A DNA stretch of 64,000 nt from positions 10,218,001 to 10,282,000 of the forward strand of contig OY727099.1 of NCBI GenBank assembly GCA_963402885.1, read 5' to 3'. Under the pieces are notes generated by a model that was given only the letters and a program-made list of their open reading frames with translations, did no database searches and was not told the DNA's origin. This document shows positions 24,272 to 35,402 of the stretch, piece by piece. This DNA is from Antedon bifida (lineage: Eukaryota; Echinodermata; Crinoidea; Comatulida; Antedonidae). Every line of letters starts with the position of its first letter. The stretch's first letter is position 1. The translations under genes and the position numbers were made by a program.

Positions 24272-25303
24272 ATGGAAGGACGTTTTGTAACACTGTTATT
24301 TGCTGTTTTAAGACTTTGTATAGTTAATTCAGTTGAAGATGACCTAGGATTTCGTGCAAACACAGGCTCTATAGGTCTGAGTGAGGGTTCAACAGGTCAA
24401 CTAGAATGCTCAGTATCAAACATGACCAAATATTCAATATCATGGTATAGAGAAACAAGAAATGGTGACAAAACAATCATTTACAGAGATGGAATGTTGA
24501 TACTGAACAACTTGGGAAGAGAACAAGAAGCATACAGCAACCATAGTACACTTGATGTTCAAATAAGTCAAGTACGTGGACGAGATCTTGGTTATTTACT
24601 AAATGGTAATAATTACACATGTGAAGCAAGTTTGAAGTCTACGGGTGAGGTAGTACGAATATCATCTGGTGTTATTGTACTTGCTAAATATACCCCATCA
24701 TTGATTTACCCAATCTGTGAGTCAAGTGACTTTTTTACAGATTCCATTGGTTCAAATATTAAGATTTCTTGCTATTCTGAACCTGGTAATCCAATTACCA
24801 CTGGGCTTGGTGAAAGTGTGAAGCTACAGTGGTTAAAAAATAACAAAACAATTCAAGATGTTGTGCAGAAAGATACTACTACTTTCACTTACTTAAATTA
24901 CACGTTTACACTAACAGTTGATGATTTAAATAGTACATTTATGTGTAATAATGGCATTAACAGTTGTAAATTGACAAGCACACAGAAAAGCACGATCTCA
25001 ACAAAACAACCTCAGCCTACAGATTCACCGTCTAGTGGCTTAGACTTAGCAATCATTATTATTGTCAGCATTGGAAATGTTGTATTCTCGGTAGTTTGCC
25101 TTTTTGTTGGTCTTTACTTTTGCAAAAGGAGAAACATCAAGAAAGATGCAACGAATAGTGCTTCTGGACAACAACAAATACAGCAGCAGAGTTTGGATCC
25201 AATTGGACATTATTATGACGACACACAAATTGAATCGCAGGAACATCATTATGAAACCCATATTGAACCACAGTATGACTATGCTGATTCTGGAGCTGTT
25301 TGA
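24272..25303 (+). CDS. two-Ig type I receptor, intact (left copy of an identical pair)
   Basis: Open frame of 343 codons with the family layout: signal peptide to about 21, Ig 1 with QLECSVSN, SISWYRET and NYTCEA, Ig 2 with KISCYSEPG, LQWLKNNK and FMCNNG, a shortened stalk (TSTQKSTISTKQPQ; the TYDQQ of the 20319 protein is missing), a helix LAIIIIVSIGNVVFSVVCL, then CKRRNIKKD and a tail ending QYDYADSGAV. The stalk and helix resemble 35403, while the tail resembles 20319, which suggests exchange between paralogues. AATAAA is at 25346. The protein is identical to that at 30523. Ligand and signalling are unknown. Confidence 0.85.
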   Translation: MEGRFVTLLFAVLRLCIVNSVEDDLGFRANTGSIGLSEGSTGQLECSVSNMTKYSISWYRETRNGDKTIIYRDGMLILNNLGREQEAYSNHSTLDVQISQVRGRDLGYLLNGNNYTCEASLKSTGEVVRISSGVIVLAKYTPSLIYPICESSDFFTDSIGSNIKISCYSEPGNPITTGLGESVKLQWLKNNKTIQDVVQKDTTTFTYLNYTFTLTVDDLNSTFMCNNGINSCKLTSTQKSTISTKQPQPTDSPSSGLDLAIIIIVSIGNVVFSVVCLFVGLYFCKRRNIKKDATNSASGQQQIQQQSLDPIGHYYDDTQIESQEHHYETHIEPQYDYADSGAV

Positions 25304-27557
25304 AACCTTTTGTTATGATGTCAACAAATCCATCACATCTTTCTGAATAAACTATACCTAACTATTATCTATTACTATAGTCGATCCTATACAGTTGAAT
25401 AATTGAATAAACCACAACTAGTTAGATTGATTAAACAAATATGAATAAATACTTTTGTGGAAAAGTACCCGTTATAATGAATCTACAATCACTCTCTGTC
25501 GTGACATAATTCGTTAAAATTACTAAATTAAAATTGTTAGGATATTTTTGCTATAAAACATCCAAGTGTGTATGTATACTATACTCTTTACCAAGGGCAG
25601 CATGCATAGTATGTGTAAAACGAAATTAGGGCCATTAGCCTTTTAAAGTTACAGTATTATAAATAATCTTTAGCTGACCGAATTTATTTGTATCGCATTT
25701 CTGTTACTTATTGTTACTGTTACTATTATTCTTTATGATGAATAAATAAACGAACTAAAATATCGAATGAATTGTTTGTGCAAAAAAGACGAACAAATAA
25801 GGAAGTTAACGTCAGCATAACAGGGAAATAACAATTCAATAAGGAAAGAGTTAAATATTTAAAATACTAAAGCAAATGGCAAGTCATTCAAACACACCTA
25901 TGTACAGTGAACTGTTTAAAGTCATACCATTCAGATTTAATACATGTTACGAAATGATTCATTATCATTATCATTATCGTTTTTTATTAATGTTCTTTTC
26001 TTTTGAACACATTACTGAAAATAGAATAACATTTAGTAAATGTTTACTGTTAAAATCATAACGCCATGGTGTCAATGATAAGTGAGTAAGTGGCCGAGCG
26101 GTTAAGACAGTGGAACCGTAATTACGTAGCCATAACATCGGCAGGAGTTCGAGGCTCACTCACTCCATGGTTCTGGTGGTAGAACGAGTCTTCTCGGATA
26201 AGGACTATAAACCGTAGGTCCAGTGTACACAACTAGCTCGTGTGCACTTTAAAGAACCTAGTACATCTTTCGAGACGAGTAGGGGGTTACCCCGGTGTAT
26301 TAGTACATCACAGCCACTGATCACAAACTGGGCCCTCTGGGAGACCAGTCTTTGACTGAAGAGGTTACCCAGTATAAATATATATTTCAATCAATCAATC
26401 AATTTCAATCAATCAATTCAATTTCAATATTTCAATCAATTTCAAAAAATGTCCGAAAAAGAGAGGTGATTTTTGCAGTTATACGGAACTCATGGTATGG
26501 TACGATATGGTACTCAAAGATAATAATGTACCATAGCACCTACCGTACTGTAATAACACATCTCTGATTATTTTCAATAATAGAATATAATTCTGTCAGT
26601 ATTAACAGTCACTTTAGGACTTTTATCTGTGTTTATTGTATTTTTGTATACAGTCTAGTTCAACAATAATTCTTTACAAGCATAATGAATAGTATTAGTA
26701 GGCCTAAGTGGTACACATTCCTCTCTATTATTATATTTGACAAACTTGTCAACAACATGCTTTGTGAACACGCAGGTACGTAAAAACGCCTACGACATTC
26801 AAAACATGATACAGTAATTGATCCGATATAAATGCAAAACTATTCTACCCGGGTGACGTTTCTAAAATTGCAGATATCTCCGTACAGAGTATGAGTACTG
26901 TAATACGTTGTATACTCCACCTATACTTTATGTTTTTCAAAGACTTTCATGTATCACTGTATATATACAGAATATGTTAAGGGCTCTGTCTAGAATAGGT
27001 ATAGGCCTATTCTTGTAACAGATTGCACCCCCTCATGCCTGCCTATAAATAGTAATTGATAGATTGTTATTGCTATTCACCAAAAAAAGAAAATGTTGTT
27101 TTAGGATGGTGGTTCAGTCCTCAAAAACATAAAAAATGTTAATGCTCGTCGTGTAGGCCTACTAAACATGATTGATATTTTGAAAGGATGATCAGTGATT
27201 TATAATGACCTATGATTGCTATTACTTTAGATAGACATAAGAGAATGGAGAGAATACTAATATCTGTCCTTATTTATAATTAATTCATGCGTTGTTTAGT
27301 GAAGTGAAATAATGAGTTGGCACCACATTTTCCGCCTTTTCAAAGCCTCGCATACCTTTCTTATTTAATTCATAGATTCCAATAACTTGAGATTTTTAAA
27401 AGCGCCCTCTATGTCTGTCAATATGATGTATTTTCAAATTGCCATAGCGTCCTCTGGATGTCGGGATGTCTGGCATTTGAATAGTAAGAAAAAGGACACA
27501 ATAGGCCTAACAGAATCAACACACAGAATCAGCATATAACATAAATAATTTTAAAAA
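25304..27557. other. spacer with SINE and shortened R1
   Basis: No gene seen. Family 3' flank to about 26075, a tRNA-derived SINE at 26081-26441, then flank again to about 26860, a shortened R1 to about 27050 and the attcaccaaa block. Duplicated at +6,251. Confidence 0.55.
26081..26441 (+). mobile_element. tRNA-derived SINE
   Basis: The head is tRNA-like: AGTGAGT (26081-26087) can pair with ACTCACT (26158-26164), which is followed by CCA, giving a seven-pair acceptor stem. The A box tggccgagcggttaagac is of the Leu/Ser type and the B box is ggagttcgaggctc. A body of about 200 bases (ending ggttacccagtataaata) leads to a tail of caatcaatttcaat repeats. The related spacer at about 8625-8660 lacks it, so it inserted after those spacers separated. 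A second copy at 32332 exists only because of the tandem duplication. Confidence 0.8.
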
Positions 27558-27738
27558 AGAAGGGACGTTTTGTAACAATGTTAGTTGGTGTTTTAAGGCT
27601 GCTTATGAACTTATGAAGACGACATAGGATTTAGTGCAAAAGCGGGTTTTAGCTCTTAGTGAGGGTGTAACGGCTCAATACTCAGTATCAACATATACAA
27701 TCTCATAGTATAGAGAAACAAGAAATAGTGACAGAGCT
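27558..27738 (+). pseudogene. decayed receptor 5' fragment
   Basis: The start codon is lost (aaaaaagaagggacg where relatives have gaaatggagggacg). The signal peptide, the DDxGFSAK segment, part of Ig 1 and the SWYRET region (here with a TAG) are recognisable but carry several deletions. Homology ends near gacagagc. Confidence 0.75.
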
Positions 27739-28241
27739 TTTGGTATTTGTCAAAAATAGATTGTTACTGTTATTCACCAAATAAAAGAAAGTGAGTTTCT
27801 TTGTACGGTGGTTCGTCGTCAAAAACATAAAACTGTCAATGCTTGTCTTGTACTAATTATAAATAACTCATAAGTGAGTGGATATGTGAAGGATGAGCAT
27901 ATCCCGATTTATTTTGTGGCCTGTGAATCTACTAAAGAACATCGGTCCTTGTTTACAATTAATTCATGCGTTGTTTTAATGAATTGGCATCGCATTTTCC
28001 GCCCTTTGGTAACGCCTGACATACCTTTTTTTTTATTGTATAGATGCTAATAACTTTTTTAAAAGCGCCCACTATGACTTGATGAAGTTTTAAAATGTCA
28101 TAGCGTCCTCTGTTGTTTGGACATTGTTTGATATTTCATTTTTTCAAGTTGAGAGGTTTTGTAGTCGAATAAAGAAAAAGAAACAAATAGGCCTATTACA
28201 GAATCAACACACAGAATCAGCATACATAATGATTACTTGAA

Positions 28242-28273
28242 ATGGAGGGACGTTTTGTAACACTGTTATTTGG
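28242..28273 (+). pseudogene. receptor start fragment, about 10 codons
   Basis: After a well-preserved leader (agaatcaacacacagaatc, gattacttgaa) comes ATG and MEGRFVTLLF, then unrelated sequence. This is the shortest of the 5'-only pieces. Confidence 0.7.
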
Positions 28274-29151
28274 CATGTATGCTTCAGAAACATGCTAAAT
28301 ATTAATAGGCCTTTTCTATATTATTAAACTAATCTCCAGAATGAGGGACTCAATATTTCATTAGAAAGATCAGTTTCATATTAAAGTGTAGTGTTAATTT
28401 ATATAGGTACAGGCCTATCATTTTGAAGAAAGGTAATTTACTGCCCATCGATAATAATGTCAAACTCGTGGATAATTAAGATAAGATGATATTATTCTCG
28501 ACCCAGAATTCTAATTAATAATAAAAATAAATTCGTGTGGATGTAATATAATATTATCCAAGTTGAGAATATAATAAAAACTTAAAATCAGAGCTCGAGA
28601 TCTCAACTTGGATCATCCAGAAAATTATAAGAAGATAATATATAGGTATATTTATTTTAATAAATACACATTTTCATTTCATTTTCTTTCATTTTACTAA
28701 TTACTTAAATAAAGTGGAGGAGCCTAAAGTTACTAAAGGTTGAAGTTAAAAAATACTGTAAATGACCACATCTTTTGCATAATTCCCAGCTATTGGTTAT
28801 ACGGTATATTTTGTTGGCTCAGCCAGTGGTACCAGATATTGTGAGCGAGCAAGGTTTTAATGACCACACGATTATATTCCAATATCAAATAATTTTTCAG
28901 AGTAGGCCGGTAAAGATAATAGTTATACTCATGTATAAAAATAATGAAATAAAGATCTGAGCAACAACAATCTAAAGCAAAGTTTATATTCGATAATTCT
29001 CGTTATATTATCATTTTCCCTTTGCGATTTGGTGGTTTACCGTTTTATAAACGTCATTACATGCTTCAGTACACGTTTAAACAACGGTTGTGTTTGAATA
29101 AGGAAATTAATCACAAAATATAACAGAATCAACATAAAACATAAATTTGAA
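28274..29151. other. spacer before the truncated receptor
   Basis: Nothing coding seen. Holds an inverted pair atccaagttgaga / tctcaacttggat (28557 and 28603) with 30-odd bases between. The 3' end carries a leader of the family (aacagaatcaacataaaac). Duplicated at 34525-35402. Confidence 0.45.
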
Positions 29152-29370
29152 ATGGAGGGACGTTTTGTTACATTGTTGGGCTTTGTTGGTGTTTTAATGT
29201 TTCTTGTGGTTAATGCAGTTGAAAAGGACTTGGGATTTAGTGCAAAAACTGGTTCTATAGTTCTTAGTGATATTCACCAAAGAAAAGAAAATGTTGATGA
29301 TGGAGGTTCAGTCCTCAAAAAACATCAAAAATGTCAATGCTCGTCGTGTAGGCCTACTAAACATGATTGA
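29152..29370 (+). pseudogene. receptor cut by the duplication junction (chimeric 72-codon frame)
   Basis: Identical to the first 39 codons of the receptor at 35403 (MEGRFVTLLGFVGVLMF to SIVLSD). The sequence then switches at 29269 to the left end of the duplicated unit, adding an unrelated stretch rich in Lys and Cys before a stop. It keeps the promoter region and signal peptide, so a short secreted peptide could in principle be made, but it is best read as a by-product of the duplication. Confidence 0.85.
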
Positions 29371-29781
29371 TATTTTGAAAGGATGATCAGTGATCAAAAA
29401 CAAATATCTCGATTGTTGTTGTGACCCTATGATTGCTATTACTTTAGATAGACATAAGAGAATGGAGAGCTGAATACTAATATCGGTCCTTGTTTATAAT
29501 TAATTCATGCGTTGTTTTAATGAATTGGCATCGCATTTTCCGCCCTTTGGTAACGCCTGACATACCTTTTTTTTATTGTATAGATGCTAATAACTTTTTT
29601 AAAAGCGCCCACTATGACTTGATGAAGTTTTAAAATGTCATAGCGTCCTCTGTTGTTTGGACATGCTTTGATATTTCATTTTTTCAAGTTGAGAGGTTTT
29701 GTATTTGAATAAAGAAAAAGAAACAAATAGGCCTATTACAGAATCAACACACAGAATCAGCATACATAATGATTACTTGAA

Positions 29782-29981
29782 ATGGAGGGACGTTTTGTAA
29801 CACTGTTACTTGGTGTTTAAAGGCTGCTTATAGTTACTTCAGTTGAAGATGACTTAGGATTTAGTTCAAACATTGGTTCTCCTTGCTCTTAGTGAGGGTT
29901 GAACAGGCCAATTAAAATGCTCAGTATCAGACATGACCAAATATACAATCTCATGGTATAGAGAAACAAGAAATGGTGATA
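29782..29981 (+). pseudogene. receptor 5' fragment (copy of 23531)
   Basis: Same sequence and lesions as the fragment at 23531, 6,251 bases downstream. Confidence 0.8.
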
Positions 29982-30522
29982 CTGTACATTCATTTTTTAA
30001 ATGTTAGGCTATAACGTATATTAGTTAAATCAAATATTACTGTTGTCTTAATCTTTCCAGGAAATTATGTTTAAAAACAATTTTTTAGAAAAACTGTTTA
30101 CAATTGTGTTACTGTATATATGCAGAACAGAATGTTTGGAGACAACTAGAGACTCGCTCATTGTTATAATGTAGCGTCTTTGATCATCATCTGTATATAA
30201 AATATTTGTATGATAACCAAGAATAGGCCAATAGAATTCAATGAAGTTATATTGATAATATAATAACAATTTGGTTGTATATTCCTGGCAAAAGTATTAT
30301 TGTTTTATAAATCTAAATGTATATATTAGGCCTATTCATATATGGGTAACAATTGTTCCTGTTATTGTAGAATAATTGATGTTTCAATTGTTTTGCATAA
30401 ATATTGTTCTAAAACCAATGGTTTAAATGTTTTAATTTTCACAACTCAAATATTTCCGTGTTTTAAAGAATATTAAAAATAGGCTAACCCAAAAAAGAAC
30501 ACAGAATCAAATATAATTCGAA

Positions 30523-31554
30523 ATGGAAGGACGTTTTGTAACACTGTTATTTGCTGTTTTAAGACTTTGTATAGTTAATTCAGTTGAAGATGACCTAGGA
30601 TTTCGTGCAAACACAGGCTCTATAGGTCTGAGTGAGGGTTCAACAGGTCAACTAGAATGCTCAGTATCAAACATGACCAAATATTCAATATCATGGTATA
30701 GAGAAACAAGAAATGGTGACAAAACAATCATTTACAGAGATGGAATGTTGATACTGAACAACTTGGGAAGAGAACAAGAAGCATACAGCAACCATAGTAC
30801 ACTTGATGTTCAAATAAGTCAAGTACGTGGACGAGATCTTGGTTATTTACTAAATGGTAATAATTACACATGTGAAGCAAGTTTGAAGTCTACGGGTGAG
30901 GTAGTACGAATATCATCTGGTGTTATTGTACTTGCTAAATATACCCCATCATTGATTTACCCAATCTGTGAGTCAAGTGACTTTTTTACAGATTCCATTG
31001 GTTCAAATATTAAGATTTCTTGCTATTCTGAACCTGGTAATCCAATTACCACTGGGCTTGGTGAAAGTGTGAAGCTACAGTGGTTAAAAAATAACAAAAC
31101 AATTCAAGATGTTGTGCAGAAAGATACTACTACTTTCACTTACTTAAATTACACGTTTACACTAACAGTTGATGATTTAAATAGTACATTTATGTGTAAT
31201 AATGGCATTAACAGTTGTAAATTGACAAGCACACAGAAAAGCACGATCTCAACAAAACAACCTCAGCCTACAGATTCACCGTCTAGTGGCTTAGACTTAG
31301 CAATCATTATTATTGTCAGCATTGGAAATGTTGTATTCTCGGTAGTTTGCCTTTTTGTTGGTCTTTACTTTTGCAAAAGGAGAAACATCAAGAAAGATGC
31401 AACGAATAGTGCTTCTGGACAACAACAAATACAGCAGCAGAGTTTGGATCCAATTGGACATTATTATGACGACACACAAATTGAATCGCAGGAACATCAT
31501 TATGAAACCCATATTGAACCACAGTATGACTATGCTGATTCTGGAGCTGTTTGA
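30523..31554 (+). CDS. two-Ig type I receptor, intact (right copy of an identical pair)
   Basis: Predicts the same 343-residue protein as the gene at 24272, and the flanks match as well: leader, AATAAA at 31597 and 3' flank. If the duplication is real, the animal has a doubled dose of this receptor and selection has had no time to separate the two. Confidence 0.85.
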   Translation: MEGRFVTLLFAVLRLCIVNSVEDDLGFRANTGSIGLSEGSTGQLECSVSNMTKYSISWYRETRNGDKTIIYRDGMLILNNLGREQEAYSNHSTLDVQISQVRGRDLGYLLNGNNYTCEASLKSTGEVVRISSGVIVLAKYTPSLIYPICESSDFFTDSIGSNIKISCYSEPGNPITTGLGESVKLQWLKNNKTIQDVVQKDTTTFTYLNYTFTLTVDDLNSTFMCNNGINSCKLTSTQKSTISTKQPQPTDSPSSGLDLAIIIIVSIGNVVFSVVCLFVGLYFCKRRNIKKDATNSASGQQQIQQQSLDPIGHYYDDTQIESQEHHYETHIEPQYDYADSGAV

Positions 31555-33808
31555 AACCTTTTGTTATGATGTCAACAAATCCATCACATCTTTCTGAATA
31601 AACTATACCTAACTATTATCTATTACTATAGTCGATCCTATACAGTTGAATAATTGAATAAACCACAACTAGTTAGATTGATTAAACAAATATGAATAAA
31701 TACTTTTGTGGAAAAGTACCCGTTATAATGAATCTACAATCACTCTCTGTCGTGACATAATTCGTTAAAATTACTAAATTAAAATTGTTAGGATATTTTT
31801 GCTATAAAACATCCAAGTGTGTATGTATACTATACTCTTTACCAAGGGCAGCATGCATAGTATGTGTAAAACGAAATTAGGGCCATTAGCCTTTTAAAGT
31901 TACAGTATTATAAATAATCTTTAGCTGACCGAATTTATTTGTATCGCATTTCTGTTACTTATTGTTACTGTTACTATTATTCTTTATGATGAATAAATAA
32001 ACGAACTAAAATATCGAATGAATTGTTTGTGCAAAAAAGACGAACAAATAAGGAAGTTAACGTCAGCATAACAGGGAAATAACAATTCAATAAGGAAAGA
32101 GTTAAATATTTAAAATACTAAAGCAAATGGCAAGTCATTCAAACACACCTATGTACAGTGAACTGTTTAAAGTCATACCATTCAGATTTAATACATGTTA
32201 CGAAATGATTCATTATCATTATCATTATCGTTTTTTATTAATGTTCTTTTCTTTTGAACACATTACTGAAAATAGAATAACATTTAGTAAATGTTTACTG
32301 TTAAAATCATAACGCCATGGTGTCAATGATAAGTGAGTAAGTGGCCGAGCGGTTAAGACAGTGGAACCGTAATTACGTAGCCATAACATCGGCAGGAGTT
32401 CGAGGCTCACTCACTCCATGGTTCTGGTGGTAGAACGAGTCTTCTCGGATAAGGACTATAAACCGTAGGTCCAGTGTACACAACTAGCTCGTGTGCACTT
32501 TAAAGAACCTAGTACATCTTTCGAGACGAGTAGGGGGTTACCCCGGTGTATTAGTACATCACAGCCACTGATCACAAACTGGGCCCTCTGGGAGACCAGT
32601 CTTTGACTGAAGAGGTTACCCAGTATAAATATATATTTCAATCAATCAATCAATTTCAATCAATCAATTCAATTTCAATATTTCAATCAATTTCAAAAAA
32701 TGTCCGAAAAAGAGAGGTGATTTTTGCAGTTATACGGAACTCATGGTATGGTACGATATGGTACTCAAAGATAATAATGTACCATAGCACCTACCGTACT
32801 GTAATAACACATCTCTGATTATTTTCAATAATAGAATATAATTCTGTCAGTATTAACAGTCACTTTAGGACTTTTATCTGTGTTTATTGTATTTTTGTAT
32901 ACAGTCTAGTTCAACAATAATTCTTTACAAGCATAATGAATAGTATTAGTAGGCCTAAGTGGTACACATTCCTCTCTATTATTATATTTGACAAACTTGT
33001 CAACAACATGCTTTGTGAACACGCAGGTACGTAAAAACGCCTACGACATTCAAAACATGATACAGTAATTGATCCGATATAAATGCAAAACTATTCTACC
33101 CGGGTGACGTTTCTAAAATTGCAGATATCTCCGTACAGAGTATGAGTACTGTAATACGTTGTATACTCCACCTATACTTTATGTTTTTCAAAGACTTTCA
33201 TGTATCACTGTATATATACAGAATATGTTAAGGGCTCTGTCTAGAATAGGTATAGGCCTATTCTTGTAACAGATTGCACCCCCTCATGCCTGCCTATAAA
33301 TAGTAATTGATAGATTGTTATTGCTATTCACCAAAAAAAGAAAATGTTGTTTTAGGATGGTGGTTCAGTCCTCAAAAACATAAAAAATGTTAATGCTCGT
33401 CGTGTAGGCCTACTAAACATGATTGATATTTTGAAAGGATGATCAGTGATTTATAATGACCTATGATTGCTATTACTTTAGATAGACATAAGAGAATGGA
33501 GAGAATACTAATATCTGTCCTTATTTATAATTAATTCATGCGTTGTTTAGTGAAGTGAAATAATGAGTTGGCACCACATTTTCCGCCTTTTCAAAGCCTC
33601 GCATACCTTTCTTATTTAATTCATAGATTCCAATAACTTGAGATTTTTAAAAGCGCCCTCTATGTCTGTCAATATGATGTATTTTCAAATTGCCATAGCG
33701 TCCTCTGGATGTCGGGATGTCTGGCATTTGAATAGTAAGAAAAAGGACACAATAGGCCTAACAGAATCAACACACAGAATCAGCATATAACATAAATAAT
33801 TTTAAAAA
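31555..33808. other. spacer, copy of 25304-27557
   Basis: No gene seen. Same content as the left copy: receptor 3' flank, SINE at 32332-32692, shortened R1. Confidence 0.55.
32332..32692 (+). mobile_element. tRNA-derived SINE (duplicated copy)
   Basis: Same element and flanks as 26081, carried along by the tandem duplication and not an independent insertion. Confidence 0.8.
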
Positions 33809-33989
33809 AGAAGGGACGTTTTGTAACAATGTTAGTTGGTGTTTTAAGGCTGCTTATGAACTTATGAAGACGACATAGGATTTAGTGCAAAAGCGGGTTT
33901 TAGCTCTTAGTGAGGGTGTAACGGCTCAATACTCAGTATCAACATATACAATCTCATAGTATAGAGAAACAAGAAATAGTGACAGAGCT
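33809..33989 (+). pseudogene. decayed receptor 5' fragment (copy of 27558)
   Basis: Same lost start and deletions as the fragment at 27558. Confidence 0.75.
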
Positions 33990-34492
33990 TTTGGTATTTG
34001 TCAAAAATAGATTGTTACTGTTATTCACCAAATAAAAGAAAGTGAGTTTCTTTGTACGGTGGTTCGTCGTCAAAAACATAAAACTGTCAATGCTTGTCTT
34101 GTACTAATTATAAATAACTCATAAGTGAGTGGATATGTGAAGGATGAGCATATCCCGATTTATTTTGTGGCCTGTGAATCTACTAAAGAACATCGGTCCT
34201 TGTTTACAATTAATTCATGCGTTGTTTTAATGAATTGGCATCGCATTTTCCGCCCTTTGGTAACGCCTGACATACCTTTTTTTTTATTGTATAGATGCTA
34301 ATAACTTTTTTAAAAGCGCCCACTATGACTTGATGAAGTTTTAAAATGTCATAGCGTCCTCTGTTGTTTGGACATTGTTTGATATTTCATTTTTTCAAGT
34401 TGAGAGGTTTTGTAGTCGAATAAAGAAAAAGAAACAAATAGGCCTATTACAGAATCAACACACAGAATCAGCATACATAATGATTACTTGAA

Positions 34493-34524
34493 ATGGAGGG
34501 ACGTTTTGTAACACTGTTATTTGG
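34493..34524 (+). pseudogene. receptor start fragment (copy of 28242)
   Basis: Ten codons of the signal peptide behind a preserved leader, then unrelated sequence, as in the left copy. Confidence 0.7.
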
Positions 34525-35402
34525 CATGTATGCTTCAGAAACATGCTAAATATTAATAGGCCTTTTCTATATTATTAAACTAATCTCCAGAATGAGGGAC
34601 TCAATATTTCATTAGAAAGATCAGTTTCATATTAAAGTGTAGTGTTAATTTATATAGGTACAGGCCTATCATTTTGAAGAAAGGTAATTTACTGCCCATC
34701 GATAATAATGTCAAACTCGTGGATAATTAAGATAAGATGATATTATTCTCGACCCAGAATTCTAATTAATAATAAAAATAAATTCGTGTGGATGTAATAT
34801 AATATTATCCAAGTTGAGAATATAATAAAAACTTAAAATCAGAGCTCGAGATCTCAACTTGGATCATCCAGAAAATTATAAGAAGATAATATATAGGTAT
34901 ATTTATTTTAATAAATACACATTTTCATTTCATTTTCTTTCATTTTACTAATTACTTAAATAAAGTGGAGGAGCCTAAAGTTACTAAAGGTTGAAGTTAA
35001 AAAATACTGTAAATGACCACATCTTTTGCATAATTCCCAGCTATTGGTTATACGGTATATTTTGTTGGCTCAGCCAGTGGTACCAGATATTGTGAGCGAG
35101 CAAGGTTTTAATGACCACACGATTATATTCCAATATCAAATAATTTTTCAGAGTAGGCCGGTAAAGATAATAGTTATACTCATGTATAAAAATAATGAAA
35201 TAAAGATCTGAGCAACAACAATCTAAAGCAAAGTTTATATTCGATAATTCTCGTTATATTATCATTTTCCCTTTGCGATTTGGTGGTTTACCGTTTTATA
35301 AACGTCATTACATGCTTCAGTACACGTTTAAACAACGGTTGTGTTTGAATAAGGAAATTAATCACAAAATATAACAGAATCAACATAAAACATAAATTTG
35401 AA

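Larger units (their letters stand above)
23018..29268 (+). repeat. 6,251-bp tandem duplication, left copy
   Basis: Every feature here recurs 6,251 bases downstream. I found no difference between the copies by eye, including the two 343-codon frames and the SINE. The unit starts inside a spacer (gtttgatattcacc) and ends inside the first exon of the receptor whose full version is at 35403 (cttagtgagggttc). The junction reads cttagtgatattcacc, leaving a three-base TGA overlap. Confidence 0.9.
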
